This document shows, one piece after another, positions 34,117 to 42,866 of a stretch of 64,000 bases of DNA. The DNA is taken from contig NZ_CP107930.1 of assembly GCF_036021035.1 (NCBI RefSeq), forward strand, positions 372,001 through 436,000, in the 5' to 3' direction. Position 1 is the stretch's first letter. Every line of letters starts with the position of its first letter. A model generated the notes under the pieces. It was not told where the DNA came from, made no database searches, and saw only the letters and a program-made list of their open reading frames with translations. A program made the position numbers and the translations under genes. Source of the stretch: Kineococcus sp. NBC_00420 (GTDB taxonomy: Bacteria > Actinomycetota > Actinomycetes > Actinomycetales > Kineococcaceae).

Positions 34117-34917
34117 GTGACGTCGCAATCCGCCAGCACCGCCAGCGAGCGTCCCTTCTACGACGCCCACGCCGAGGCCTACGACCACTTCATCGTCGAC
34201 CCCGTCACCCCCTGGATCGACGCTGTCGAAGCCGCCCTCACCGCACGCGGTCTCACCGTGCGCGGCCTCACCGTGCACGACCTCAACGCACGCGGCCTCA
34301 ACGATGCGACCCTGCTGGACGCCGGCTGCGGAACAGGCCGCCACGCTGCAGCCTTCAGCGCCCTGGGCCACGAAGTGACCCTCCTGGACGCTTCCGCGAA
34401 ACTGCTCGCCATCGCCGCTCGTCGCTGCCCTACCAGCCCCGTCCACCACGACGACGTCTGCAACCCCTCGCTGAGCGGCCCCTTCGACGTCGTCACCTGC
34501 CGCGGAGTCCTCAACGACCTCACCACAGACGTGGAGCGTGACGCCGCCCTACGCTCCTTCGCCCGCCTCCTGCGTCCTGGCGGTCTGCTCGCCCTCGACG
34601 TCCGCGATGTCGAGCGCTCGCGGGCAGGCGCGGACGGCCATCCCCGCACGAAGACCACCACCCTCAACTCCGGCGCGGTCGTCATCTTCACCAGCCGCAC
34701 CGTCTGGTGCGATGACCGCCTCGTCGTGAGCGAACGCCACGAAGAAGTCGACTCTCACGGCGAAATGCACGTGCAGGAGTACCTGTTCACGATGCGGCCG
34801 TGGACGTCGGAGGAAGCCCGCGACCGTCTGAGCTCAACCGGCTTCGAGGACGTCGAGGTGGGACCTGGGGTCGGCGGGCGTTCGGACCGACTATTCATTA
34901 CGGCCACCGCAGGCTGA
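34117..34917 (+). CDS. SAM-dependent methyltransferase
   Basis: A 266-residue class I methyltransferase. Motif I is LLDAGCGTGRHA, followed by VTLLDASAKLLAIA and the post-motif FDVVTCRGVLNDL. Between residues ~43 and 62 a 15-base tandem expansion gives RGLTVRGLTVHDLNARGL, inserted just before motif I. Start GTG 34117. Substrate unknown. Divergent from the adenylyltransferase-like gene. Confidence 0.85.
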   Translation: MTSQSASTASERPFYDAHAEAYDHFIVDPVTPWIDAVEAALTARGLTVRGLTVHDLNARGLNDATLLDAGCGTGRHAAAFSALGHEVTLLDASAKLLAIAARRCPTSPVHHDDVCNPSLSGPFDVVTCRGVLNDLTTDVERDAALRSFARLLRPGGLLALDVRDVERSRAGADGHPRTKTTTLNSGAVVIFTSRTVWCDDRLVVSERHEEVDSHGEMHVQEYLFTMRPWTSEEARDRLSSTGFEDVEVGPGVGGRSDRLFITATAG

Positions 34918-34952
34918 GGCCGGGCGGCACGGGCTGAGGCCGGGCGGCACGG
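34913..34952. repeat. 20-bp perfect tandem duplication
   Basis: Two exact copies of GCTGAGGCCGGGCGGCACGG, starting in the last codons of the methyltransferase gene. Confidence 0.85.
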
Positions 34953-35007
34953 TACGTCGCGTGAGGGCCCTGGCGCGTCTGCAGCACTTCTGCCAGCGTG
35001 GCCGGTC

Positions 35008-35880
35008 GTGACGAAGCTGCCAGCTTCACCGCCTGACGGTCCCGCTGCCCCCGCTCCGTCCCGCTCAGCCGAATCGGCCGAATCTGGGGTGGCTGATGTC
35101 GACGGCATGCACCTGGCCTGGACCCGCAGCGGCCCCCGCGGCACGAACAAGCCCAGTCTGCTGCTGGCCCACGGTCTGAGCGACTCCGCAGACACCTGGA
35201 ACCGGGTGAGCCAACACCTGACGCAGTCCTACGACGTCATCTGCTTCGACGCCCGCGGCCACGGCTCCTCCGACCGCTCCAACGACTACCAAGCCCACGC
35301 CCACACCCGCGACCTCGTCGGGATCGCGCAGGCCCTGCAGCTACAGCGTCCAGTCATCGTGGGTCACTCCATGGGCGGCATCCACGCCACCCTGGCTGCC
35401 ACCCGCTTCCCCGTGCGAGCTCTCGTCCTGGAAGACCCCGCCTGGCCCCAGATACCCCAGGACGGCACCAAAGACATCGCCGACAGCCGACGACGCGTAG
35501 CCGAGGTCGCGGCCATGTCCGAAACCGACCGGCAAGCCCACGGACGCACCCGACACCCACGGTGGGACGCCGTCGACCTCCAACCGTGGTCGAGAGCCCA
35601 GACCCGCCTCGACCCCGACGTGGTCGACTGGTTCGCTTCCTGGAAGATCAGGAACGCCTGGCGCGAGCACGTGTCAGCCCTGCGCGTTCCCGGCCTGCTG
35701 CTGATCGGCGACGCCGACCCAGCCACGGTGGCGGTCCTGCCGGCCATGGCCACCGAAGCCCAGCAGCGCTGGCCCCAGCTGCAGGTGCAGCAGATCACCG
35801 GCGCGGCCCACGACATCCGCCGAGACCAGTTCCACTCCTTCGTGCAGGCGCTGACTACTTTTCTCGACAACCTCGGGTGA
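35008..35880 (+). CDS. Alpha/beta hydrolase
   Basis: A 290-residue alpha/beta-fold hydrolase. The oxyanion/cap start is LLLAHGLSDSADTW, the nucleophile elbow is VGHSMGG, an acidic residue lies in LIGDADPAT and the catalytic His in GAAHDIRRDQ. The N-terminal ~30 residues are Pro/Ser/Ala-rich. GTG 35008 is the start. Likely an esterase or lactonase; substrate unknown. About 90 bases downstream of the methyltransferase, so co-transcription is possible. Confidence 0.87.
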   Translation: MTKLPASPPDGPAAPAPSRSAESAESGVADVDGMHLAWTRSGPRGTNKPSLLLAHGLSDSADTWNRVSQHLTQSYDVICFDARGHGSSDRSNDYQAHAHTRDLVGIAQALQLQRPVIVGHSMGGIHATLAATRFPVRALVLEDPAWPQIPQDGTKDIADSRRRVAEVAAMSETDRQAHGRTRHPRWDAVDLQPWSRAQTRLDPDVVDWFASWKIRNAWREHVSALRVPGLLLIGDADPATVAVLPAMATEAQQRWPQLQVQQITGAAHDIRRDQFHSFVQALTTFLDNLG

Positions 35881-35920
35881 GCAGTGAGGGGTTCCAGTAG
35901 CCCGTGCCAGCCGAACAGGG

Positions 35921-36736
35921 CTACGACGCTCGCCGGGCCGTCACCTGCCAGAACCGCCCCAGGCGCCAGAACGGCTCCCGCTCACACACCACCCGCTCCA
36001 ACCGCGCCAACCGCCCGTAGAAGTCCGGATCACGCTTGAGGTCGTCATCGACCAGCAGGTCCATGACGCAACGGATGCCGAAGCGGTGCTCCACCTGACA
36101 CCCCACCCCGACCAACGCCGCCTCCACCGTGCCCGCCTCCACCCGACGCATCGGGTGGTCGAAGGTCTGCCCGTGCACGGTCTCGGCGTCCAGGACGTCC
36201 AACGCCGCCTGGGGGTCGCTGCGGCGCACCGCAGCGGAGAGGACGTCCATCGCCGGGTTCGGAGCCATGACCGAGACGATGCCGCCACCTCGCAGGAGCC
36301 GCACCAGTTGCTGCACGGTGCCCGCAACGTCGCGGCGGTAGTGGATCACGTTGTGGCACAGCACGACGTCGAAGGCCTCACCCACGCCGACACCGTCCGA
36401 CTGCAGCTCCTCCAGGTCGTCCAGATCTGCGCAGATGGTGCGGACCGAGGCTCTGAGCCCTCCCGCGGCGGCGACCGTATCAGCGACCTTCAGCAGTTCC
36501 CCGGCGTGATCCACGATCGTCACTTGGTGCCCGGCGCGGGCCAGCGGGATGCTGTCCGCCCCGTCACCACCGCCCACGTCGATGACCCGCAGGGGCCCCG
36601 ACCGCTCGGGGAGGACTTGGGTGAGGGTGTGGGCTACGAGTTCGTAGCGCAGTCGACCCCAGGGCTCGGCTTGCCACGTGGCCCAGGCCGCGGCCTTGTC
36701 GTCGAAGACGTCTGCGGTGCTGTGCTGATCCGTCAC
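35921..36736 (-). CDS. SAM-dependent methyltransferase (SmtA/CmoA-like)
   Basis: A 271-residue class I methyltransferase. Motif I is RVIDVGGGDGADS, then VTIVDHAGELLKVA and FDVVLCHNVIHYRRD. The helical C-terminal part (DPDFYGRLARLERVVCEREPFW) fits the SmtA family. GTG 36736 begins VTDQHSTADVFDDKA; the frame is open further upstream but with Arg/Cys-rich, non-coding-like residues. Convergent with the hydrolase gene. Substrate unknown. Confidence 0.83.
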   Translation of the reverse strand: MTDQHSTADVFDDKAAAWATWQAEPWGRLRYELVAHTLTQVLPERSGPLRVIDVGGGDGADSIPLARAGHQVTIVDHAGELLKVADTVAAAGGLRASVRTICADLDDLEELQSDGVGVGEAFDVVLCHNVIHYRRDVAGTVQQLVRLLRGGGIVSVMAPNPAMDVLSAAVRRSDPQAALDVLDAETVHGQTFDHPMRRVEAGTVEAALVGVGCQVEHRFGIRCVMDLLVDDDLKRDPDFYGRLARLERVVCEREPFWRLGRFWQVTARRAS

Positions 36737-36900
36737 GACACCGCACCCTACGAAACAGCAGCACCTCGCGACAGAAGCTGATGACCTTTCGGTTGCCCCG
36801 CGGTGCGCGCGGTCGACGGCTGCACAGGCCCAGAAACTGTCTGCCCCCGTCCTGGTCCGACCCGGGCCCGCACGGCATGGCCCGAACTGCATCGTCACGA

Positions 36901-37665
36901 TCAGCGGCGCCGCGCGAGCAGCAGGAAGCGGACCTCAGTGAACGTCAGGGGTGCGGCCCGCTGCTGCAGCCGCAACAGCGCAGACGCGTACCGCTTGACG
37001 GTGAAGTCACCGGGCAGTTGCCACGGCATCATCCGCAGGTACGACAGCAAAGTGGCCACGTCCGCGAAACGGATCGACCCGCTCCACTCCTGTGCCTCCT
37101 CGACCACCAGCCCGGCGTCCACGACCTGCTGCCGGCACACCTCCAACGTCGTGTCGGGATAGACCGGATCAGCGCCGAAGACAGTGGACAGATCGACCAG
37201 GTTGCGCCCGTCGACCTGCTGAGTGAGGAAGACACCACCGGGCCGCAGAACCCGCGCCACGTCAGCCGCGTCAAAGGCGGCGTGACGCGACATGACGACG
37301 TCGAAGCGCCCGTCGGGATACGGCAAGTGCTCGCCCCGCTCCGCGCTGTGCGCCACCAGGTCGATGCCGTGAGGTGCCAAGGCTGCCCGGGCGACCGCCA
37401 CGTTCGGCTTCCAGCCTTCCGTGGCGTGGGTGTCGGGAGGTAGGACCTCTGCCAGGCCCAGAAGTTGCTCGCCCCCACCGGTGCCCAGGTCCAGGACCGA
37501 CCTGGCTGCCGGCAGGAACCGGCGGGCCAGGTCGGTGTAGGACCAGGGCGGGTTCTCGCTGCGAACCTTCCCCTCGAAAGAAGCGAACGACCAGCCGGTG
37601 GATGGTTCGGAGAACCGCTGGGCCCACTCATCGATGAGTTCTTGATCGTGGTCGGTCACCAGCAC
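36901..37665 (-). CDS. SAM-dependent methyltransferase (type 11)
   Basis: A 254-residue methyltransferase with motif I VLDLGTGGGEQLL, a following DVVMSRHAAFDA and LRPGGVFLTQQV. GTG 37665 gives VLVTDHDQELIDEWAQRF; a GTG two codons later is equally possible. It is the third methyltransferase in 3.5 kb but is not closely similar to the other two. Substrate unknown. Confidence 0.83.
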   Translation of the reverse strand: MLVTDHDQELIDEWAQRFSEPSTGWSFASFEGKVRSENPPWSYTDLARRFLPAARSVLDLGTGGGEQLLGLAEVLPPDTHATEGWKPNVAVARAALAPHGIDLVAHSAERGEHLPYPDGRFDVVMSRHAAFDAADVARVLRPGGVFLTQQVDGRNLVDLSTVFGADPVYPDTTLEVCRQQVVDAGLVVEEAQEWSGSIRFADVATLLSYLRMMPWQLPGDFTVKRYASALLRLQQRAAPLTFTEVRFLLLARRR

Positions 37666-37730
37666 AGGCAACCAGTGCCCTTGCGGTTCAGGCGAGCGAT
37701 TAAGCCGGCCGAGGACGCCAAGAGACCACT

Positions 37731-37757
37731 CGGTCACCCCGCAGTGCGCACGGTCGC
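37731..37757 (+). repeat. Dispersed polar repeat
   Basis: CGGTCACCCCGCAGTGCGCA followed by CGGTCGC, between two minus-strand genes. Confidence 0.6.
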
Positions 37758-37846
37758 CCCGAGTTGGGGACGACCGGATCTGACGATGAGCGAACCGAGT
37801 ATCGCTCCCGCGCCTGCCATCTCGATGCGGCACTCGACACGTCAGC

Positions 37847-38704
37847 TCACGCCGCCTCCAGCGCCCCGGTGCTCCAGTCCGAGCAGTTCACGACCTGCGG
37901 ACCCTCATCCGTCAGCAGAACCAGCACCCTGCCGCCGCACATCGTCGCCACGTCACGGAACGGTTCATAAGGACGTTGCTCCAGGACTTCCCCATCGTCG
38001 CTGAGCCGAAGCAGCGAGGTCTGACCGTCATCGGAGAATCGCACCAGGACCCACGTCGCGGTCACCGGGTCACGGACGACGTGTCGGAAGTGGCCGGCCA
38101 CGCTCGCGCGCTCCCGCCCCTCGAGATCAAGGAAGCGCAGAGGTCCACCGATCCCGCTGACCGCCAGGTGCTCCCCGTCGCCGGCCGCGAGCCAGGCCGG
38201 GTTCAGACCCGTCATGATCCGAGGCCCCAGCGGCCCCAGCGGATCCAGCGAAGCATCCAGCAGACGGCACCAGCCGCCGCTCACCCCCAGCGAGAGGTCC
38301 GGAGTCAACGCGATCACCCGCAGCACACCCCGCAGGGAGCGCACCTCCTCCCCGGTGGCGGCTTCGAGTACCCGGGTGGGGCTGCGGTTGTAGCTGACCG
38401 CCACTCGACCTCCCGCCAGGGCAGTCAGGATCTGCACGTTGGAGCGGCTGCGGTCCTGCCACAGCCGCTCACCGCTCAGGTCGTAGCCGCACACCCCGTG
38501 GCGGGTGTAGGCCCCCGCGACCACCACCGGGCGTTCACCAGGGACCAGCGTCACCCGGCGGCCGCCGAAGTCGTGGACGGTCTCGAACGTGGCGCAGCGG
38601 GCAGCGCGCTCCCGCGACCACACGTGCACGACCGGCCCGGACTCGGCCGTGACCAACAGGTCTTCCCCCCACGGCGGCGCGGCGACCTCCTGCAGGCCGA
38701 TCAC
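37847..38704 (-). CDS. Beta-propeller-like protein of unknown function
   Basis: A 285-residue protein with repeated short beta-strand blades, e.g. PVVHVWSRERAARC, RFLDLEGRERASVAGHF and SLLRLSDDGEVLEQRP, resembling WD40/quinoprotein propellers. No signal peptide or membrane helix. GTG 38704 (VIGLQEVAAPPWG) is chosen because the preceding ~120 residues of the open frame cross a dispersed repeat and look non-coding. Function not recognised. Confidence 0.65.
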   Translation of the reverse strand: MIGLQEVAAPPWGEDLLVTAESGPVVHVWSRERAARCATFETVHDFGGRRVTLVPGERPVVVAGAYTRHGVCGYDLSGERLWQDRSRSNVQILTALAGGRVAVSYNRSPTRVLEAATGEEVRSLRGVLRVIALTPDLSLGVSGGWCRLLDASLDPLGPLGPRIMTGLNPAWLAAGDGEHLAVSGIGGPLRFLDLEGRERASVAGHFRHVVRDPVTATWVLVRFSDDGQTSLLRLSDDGEVLEQRPYEPFRDVATMCGGRVLVLLTDEGPQVVNCSDWSTGALEAA

Positions 38705-38860
38705 CAGTGAGCACCCTCTGTGAGCACATCGAAGATCATGCTGGGAGTCTGACCGAGGGTTCCGACACCAGCCTCCCGCCAAGGTTCGGTGCGCCACCTC
38801 GCCCAGCGGAGGTGAGCAGCCGGTGGGAGCCGCGATGAGCGACGATCGCGCCTCGACTGA

Positions 38861-38896
38861 CTTCACGGTCATCCCGCTGTCCAGGACGTCGCGGCG
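38861..38896 (+). repeat. Dispersed polar repeat, CTGTCCAGGACGTCG variant
   Basis: TTCACGGTCATCCCGCTGTC followed by CAGGACGTCGCGGCG. This second subtype recurs at 41930, 49824 and, diverged, at 55960. Confidence 0.7.
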
Positions 38897-38969
38897 CCTG
38901 CACCCGCCACGGATCAGTTGCAGTGGGGAGACCACCAACATCCCAGCCTGCAGCCGAGAGACTGTCGGG

Positions 38970-39182
38970 ATGGCACGTTGGAAGCATGACCAGGTCACGA
39001 AGTACGAAGGCGTCAACGCCATCGCCTGCTTCGTGCTCGGTCTCGTCTTGGTGGTTCTAGCCATCGCCCCGGCCGATCCAGAACCAGTGTCGTCAGTGAT
39101 CGCAGCGATGGTCGCCCTCGGGTTCCTCGGCTTGGGCTTCCACTACGCATCGGTCTGGCGGGAGAAGCGCTCGACTCGTTGA
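38970..39182 (+). CDS. Small two-helix membrane protein
   Basis: A 70-residue protein starting at ATG 38970 with a basic N-terminus (MARWKHDQVTKYEG). Two hydrophobic helices follow (AIACFVLGLVLVVLAIA and SVIAAMVALGFLGLGFHY), then a basic tail (WREKRSTR). A longer frame from 38823 crosses a dispersed repeat and is rejected. Function unknown. Confidence 0.65.
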   Translation: MARWKHDQVTKYEGVNAIACFVLGLVLVVLAIAPADPEPVSSVIAAMVALGFLGLGFHYASVWREKRSTR

Positions 39183-39183
39183 A

Positions 39184-39210
39184 CTTCACGGTCATCCCGC
39201 GGTGCGCGTG
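39184..39210 (+). repeat. Dispersed polar repeat
   Basis: CTTCACGGTCATCCCGCGGT followed by GCGCGTG, starting one base after the small membrane gene ends. Confidence 0.75.
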
Positions 39211-39356
39211 TGCTCTACTCCCCCGGCCAGGGCGTCGACTGCAAGGCAGCTCCGGTCAGTCCTGCTGGATGGTGAATCGGCGAGGTGCAAACAGAGATCT
39301 TGCTCGCGAGGAGATTTTGACCGAGTAGGCAACGCCACTCGGCAGCAACCGCCACT

Positions 39357-40298
39357 GAGCCTTTGTCAGTAACGGTTCTCCATCTGGCTGAGAACGAGGG
39401 CCGTGGCAGCGATCGCGGAGATGCGCCGGGGGCAGAGGCTGACGCGACGTAGCGCCCGCCAGCGGGTCTTGAGGTGAGCGATGCCGTGCTCGACGAAAGC
39501 ACGGGCGGAGTTCACATAGGAGTTCCAGCCCCGAGTTGTTCGATCCAAGACCTGCCCGCCTCGGGGACGTCGGACGGGAACGCGGATGCCGACTCCAGCA
39601 CCGGTGTACGCCTTGTCGGCCAAGGTGGGGACACCGTCACGAGCAGCGGGATAGAGCGCAGGCAGGGCATGGACACGAGCTGCGGTCAGATCGTGGGTGC
39701 AGCCCGGCTCGACCGGCGACACCCACAATGGCCGCCCGTCAGGATCGGTGACGACCTGGACGAGACCGCCGTGCTGGCGGTGCTTTCCGGAGTACCAGCG
39801 GTCGCGTCGGCTACCTGGGTCGTGGACGCGGTCGGTGTCGATGAGGGTGCCATCGAGCAGCAGGTGGTCGGTTCCTTTGTTCACGGCTTCGGCAACCACC
39901 TCAGGCAGTTCGGGAGCCTGGTCGGCGAGGACGTCCAGGGCTTCGTGCAGGTAGCGGTAGGCGGTCTTCAAGCTGACGGCGTTGTCGCGGGCGAGGTCAG
40001 CGACCGCGGCGCGTTGGCGCATGAACCGCAGCAGCAGTACCGCCTGAGCGAAACAGCCAAGCACACGGCGTCCACGGCGGGTGCCGATCCGGATGCGGTG
40101 AGCGGACAGCAGGCGGGCGACGGCCTGGGCGAGGTCGCGGGAGACGTCGAGGCTGGCACGATAGGAGAGCACGTAGGGTCCTGACGGGCACGGCGGTTGA
40201 GCTTGGTCGCCACCATCGTGACCGGCCAGGCCCTACGTGCCCCAACGCCTCTGCCCCGGGGATGCGGCAGTTGCTCACGCCGCTACTGACAAAGGCTC
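39357..40298 (-). mobile_element. IS5-type insertion sequence with 3-bp target duplication
   Basis: A 942-bp element with inverted ends GAGCCTTTGTCAGTA. It is flanked by the direct repeat ACT on both sides (39354-39356 and 40299-40301). It holds one intact transposase gene, so the insertion looks recent. Confidence 0.88.
39366..40172 (-). CDS. IS5-family transposase
   Basis: A 268-residue DDE transposase. N-terminal helix-turn-helix residues (ADLARDNAVSLKTAYRYLHE) are followed by the DDE_4-type catalytic part: LLLDGTLIDTDR (first Asp), TLADKAYTGAG (second Asp) and AFVEHGIAHLKTRW (Glu). The stop lies nine bases from the element's inverted repeat. The element appears intact. Confidence 0.9.
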   Translation of the reverse strand: MLSYRASLDVSRDLAQAVARLLSAHRIRIGTRRGRRVLGCFAQAVLLLRFMRQRAAVADLARDNAVSLKTAYRYLHEALDVLADQAPELPEVVAEAVNKGTDHLLLDGTLIDTDRVHDPGSRRDRWYSGKHRQHGGLVQVVTDPDGRPLWVSPVEPGCTHDLTAARVHALPALYPAARDGVPTLADKAYTGAGVGIRVPVRRPRGGQVLDRTTRGWNSYVNSARAFVEHGIAHLKTRWRALRRVSLCPRRISAIAATALVLSQMENRY

Positions 40299-40311
40299 AC
40301 TGAGCCAGCGC

Positions 40312-40347
40312 AAGAGGAACCAGAGGTATCCGCGTCTGGTTCCTCTT
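40312..40347. other. Perfect 13-bp inverted repeat
   Basis: AAGAGGAACCAGA and TCTGGTTCCTCTT are separated by 10 bases, just outside the IS5-type element and inside the split gene. It could form a strong hairpin or be a binding site. There is no U-tract to make it a classical terminator. Confidence 0.6.
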
Positions 40348-40653
40348 CGGCGGCGGGATGAGGAAGACGTGCTCCTCGTCTTCATGTGGAACCCGGTTGC
40401 AAGCGATGATCTCGGCCTTGCCGATGTGCCAGCCAGGTAGAGGCGCTGAGCAGCGAGCCAGATCCTCTTGTTGTCGGTGTCTCCATCTGGTCACCCATTG
40501 AGGTTGCCATCTCGGATCCACTTGCGGCTGTGGTGGGCGCACACCTGCCCGTCTTCGACCTCGCGGTCATCCTGCTGTCCGCTCGGCCGCGGCCGGCCGG
40601 CCATGCCCGGACCTCAGGATGAGCCGGAAAGTCGCCCACGGGGTACCGCTGGC

Positions 40654-41610
40654 CTACGACAAGACGGCGGAGCGAACGTCAGACCGCCCCAACAACGCAG
40701 CGCACCACCGGAAATGCCCATCCGCGGTGCCGCTGTAAGCGTTGGCGCCGATGAGGGCGTACACCGCCTTGAACCGCAAGACGTCTCCACGCTCCACGTC
40801 AAACGCTTCGGCGAACACGTCGCTCAGACGTCGATCCGTGCGCAGGGCGTGCGGGCCGTACATGTCGAAGAAGCTCGAGGTCAGGGCCATCTCCAGCACC
40901 GGATCGGCCAGCATGGTCAGGAAGCCCCAGTCCAGGACCGCGCTGAGCCGGCAGTCGTCGTCGACCAGCACGTTCTCCGGGCAGAGGTCGCCATGCTGCA
41001 GCGTGACCGCCACGTCCCGGCGCCTGGCCAGGAAAGCGCTGCAGGCGTGCAGCAGGTCGTCGAGACCGTTGACGTGGGTCCGCAGCAGGCCGGCGAAGCG
41101 CTGAGTGCGGTCTTCGAGCAGCTGCTGCAGCGCTCTCGCCCAGGGCTGGGCGGTGGTCACCGCCGTCTCGCCCAGCAGAGGCAGATCAGGCATCGGATCG
41201 AGCGCAGAGACCGGATGCTGATCCGGGATGGTGTGCAGGGCGCTCAGCAGCTCGACCAGCGCCTGCTCCGCGCGGGGGTCCAGGTGCCCGCTGGTCGGGT
41301 CGTAGAAGTCGCCGATGCTGCGCCCACGCAGACGCGGCTGACGCAGCAGCGAACGGCCGTCGGGCAGGGTGAGGCACCCAAGTGGGGCGGGGACGGTGAA
41401 CGGGAGACGGCACCTGCTCAGCGCTTGGAGCAGTCGCTCTACAGGCCCCTCGGACGCGGTAGCGGCTGCGGCCGCGTCCCGGGGCAGCCGGGCGACGCTC
41501 TGCTCGTCGAGGGCGTAGACGTCGGCCTCCATCCCCGCAGCCAGCCAGTGCACGTCGGGGTAGCCCAGAGCACGCAGCTGGGCGGGCACCAGGTCGCTCT
41601 CCTCGATCAC
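40654..41610 (-). CDS. Aminoglycoside-phosphotransferase-family kinase
   Basis: A 318-residue APH/choline-kinase-fold protein. The catalytic loop is LQHGDLCPENVLVDDD and the metal-binding Asp follows in AVLDWGFLTMLADP. The N-terminal lobe has AAGMEADVYAL in the nucleotide-loop position. GTG 41610 (VIEESDLVPAQL) is chosen; the open frame extends to 41826 but runs through a dispersed repeat and the small gene at 41741-41851. Small-molecule kinase of unknown substrate. Confidence 0.83.
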   Translation of the reverse strand: MIEESDLVPAQLRALGYPDVHWLAAGMEADVYALDEQSVARLPRDAAAAATASEGPVERLLQALSRCRLPFTVPAPLGCLTLPDGRSLLRQPRLRGRSIGDFYDPTSGHLDPRAEQALVELLSALHTIPDQHPVSALDPMPDLPLLGETAVTTAQPWARALQQLLEDRTQRFAGLLRTHVNGLDDLLHACSAFLARRRDVAVTLQHGDLCPENVLVDDDCRLSAVLDWGFLTMLADPVLEMALTSSFFDMYGPHALRTDRRLSDVFAEAFDVERGDVLRFKAVYALIGANAYSGTADGHFRWCAALLGRSDVRSAVLS

Positions 41611-41702
41611 GCGCCCAGTCAGCCAGAGACGCAGCGGGCTCGTCCACGGCGATACCGGCCTGCGGTGGCCCTGGGCTGGCGGCGGTGGAGGCAAGGACTC
41701 AA

Positions 41703-41730
41703 CATCACGGTCATCCCGCGGAACGCGCGG
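41703..41730 (+). repeat. Dispersed polar repeat
   Basis: ATCACGGTCATCCCGCGGAA followed by CGCGCGG, between two minus-strand genes. Confidence 0.7.
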
Positions 41731-41740
41731 TGGTGGCGAC

Positions 41741-41851
41741 TCAGTCGCTTGACACGGCGTCGTCTCCGCTGTTGGCCCGCTTGCGCGGCCACAACGCGAT
41801 CCACACCACCGAAGCGATAGCGGCACCCATGATCATCGACGGGACGTCCAT
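41741..41851 (-). CDS. Micro-membrane protein, 36 residues
   Basis: ATG 41851 is preceded by GAGAGGG at good spacing. The product starts MDVPSMIMGAAIASVVWIAL, a single membrane helix, then continues with a basic WPRKRANSG and an acidic end. It has the same layout as the small proteins at 55373-55913. Function unknown. Confidence 0.6.
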   Translation of the reverse strand: MDVPSMIMGAAIASVVWIALWPRKRANSGDDAVSSD

Positions 41852-41929
41852 GGTTCACCCTCTCAAGACCGTCCCCGGCACGGCGAGATGACCTACCGCA
41901 GCCGGGCAGCTCATCTCGCGGCCCGCGGC

Positions 41930-41965
41930 CTCACGGTCATCCCGCTGACCAGGACGTCGACGACG
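41930..41965 (+). repeat. Dispersed polar repeat, CTGACCAGGACGTCG variant
   Basis: CCTCACGGTCATCCCGCTGA followed by CCAGGACGTCGACGAC. Confidence 0.7.
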
Positions 41966-42092
41966 TCGGGACTTGCTGATCTCTCACACCGCCGGGTGCA
42001 AGACCCCGAATATCGTGGGGCCGCGATGAGCCGCAGGCGGTACCTGGCTGGCGGCGGACTCTGCTTGGTCGTCCCGGGGAGGGCAGTGATGT

Positions 42093-42722
42093 ATGCGTCA
42101 GGCCGAGGACAGGCGACATCTGATCTTCATCAGGCACGGTCAATCGCTTCACTCCCAACGGCAGATCCTCGCCGGCGTTGCGAACTGCCCCGGCCTCACT
42201 CCCCACGGGCGCACGCAAGCGCATGACTTGGCGACGCAGCTACTGCAGATCTGCGGTGCCCCCGACGCCATCGACAGCAGTCCCGTCGCCCGCGCCCGCG
42301 AGACTGCCGAGATCGTCCGAGAGACCCTCGCCCTGAACCTCCCCATCGACGACGACGCTCGCTTGAGTGAACCCAGTCCAGGCACAGCCGACGGGCTGAG
42401 CCTCATCGACTACGAGGCGCAGTTCGGCACCTTCGACATGCAGACCGAACCGGATCGCCTTCTCGCGCCGGGAGGCGAGAGTTGGCGCCAGTTCCTCGCA
42501 CGAGTGGACGACTTCGTCGCTGAACGCAGCATCCCCGACGGGACGCACTGTCGGTGGATCTTCACGCATGCCGGCTTCATGGTCTGGCTCGTTCGAAGCC
42601 TGGTTGGCGCCACCGCCACCCGACTTCGTCTCGAGTTCGAGAACTGCTCGATGCTGCACTTCGAGGTCTCCGACGGCCACTGGATCCTCCGGTCGTACCT
42701 GCCGCCCGACGACGTCAGTTGA
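42093..42722 (+). CDS. Histidine phosphatase superfamily protein
   Basis: A 209-residue phosphoglycerate-mutase-like phosphatase. The catalytic RHG motif is in LIFIRHGQSLHSQ, the second Arg in SSPVARARETAEI, and the late His in IFTHAGFMVWL. ATG 42093. Phosphatase or mutase activity is likely; substrate unknown. Confidence 0.85.
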   Translation: MRQAEDRRHLIFIRHGQSLHSQRQILAGVANCPGLTPHGRTQAHDLATQLLQICGAPDAIDSSPVARARETAEIVRETLALNLPIDDDARLSEPSPGTADGLSLIDYEAQFGTFDMQTEPDRLLAPGGESWRQFLARVDDFVAERSIPDGTHCRWIFTHAGFMVWLVRSLVGATATRLRLEFENCSMLHFEVSDGHWILRSYLPPDDVS

Positions 42723-42866
42723 GATTAGCGATCAGCCGATGAGAGCGATCACGTCGTCCTGCCCCAGACCGGCGCCGCCCGGTTATGCCGCTGTCGTGGA
42801 CGTCGACGACCTTGCGGTCTCATCGCAGACCATCGCGCACAGTTCCGTCTGCGCCACGATGAGCAC

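Larger units (their letters stand above)
39256..40542 (-). pseudogene. Hypothetical gene split by an IS5-type insertion
   Basis: On the minus strand a frame from ATG 40542 reads WHIGKAEIIACNRVPHEDEE and reaches the IS right border at 40298, where the element supplies a stop. Removing the element and one copy of its ACT target duplication restores an in-frame continuation (LAQWRLLPSGVAYSVKISS) to TGA 39256, giving 113 residues. The exact start is uncertain. No family recognised. Confidence 0.45.
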
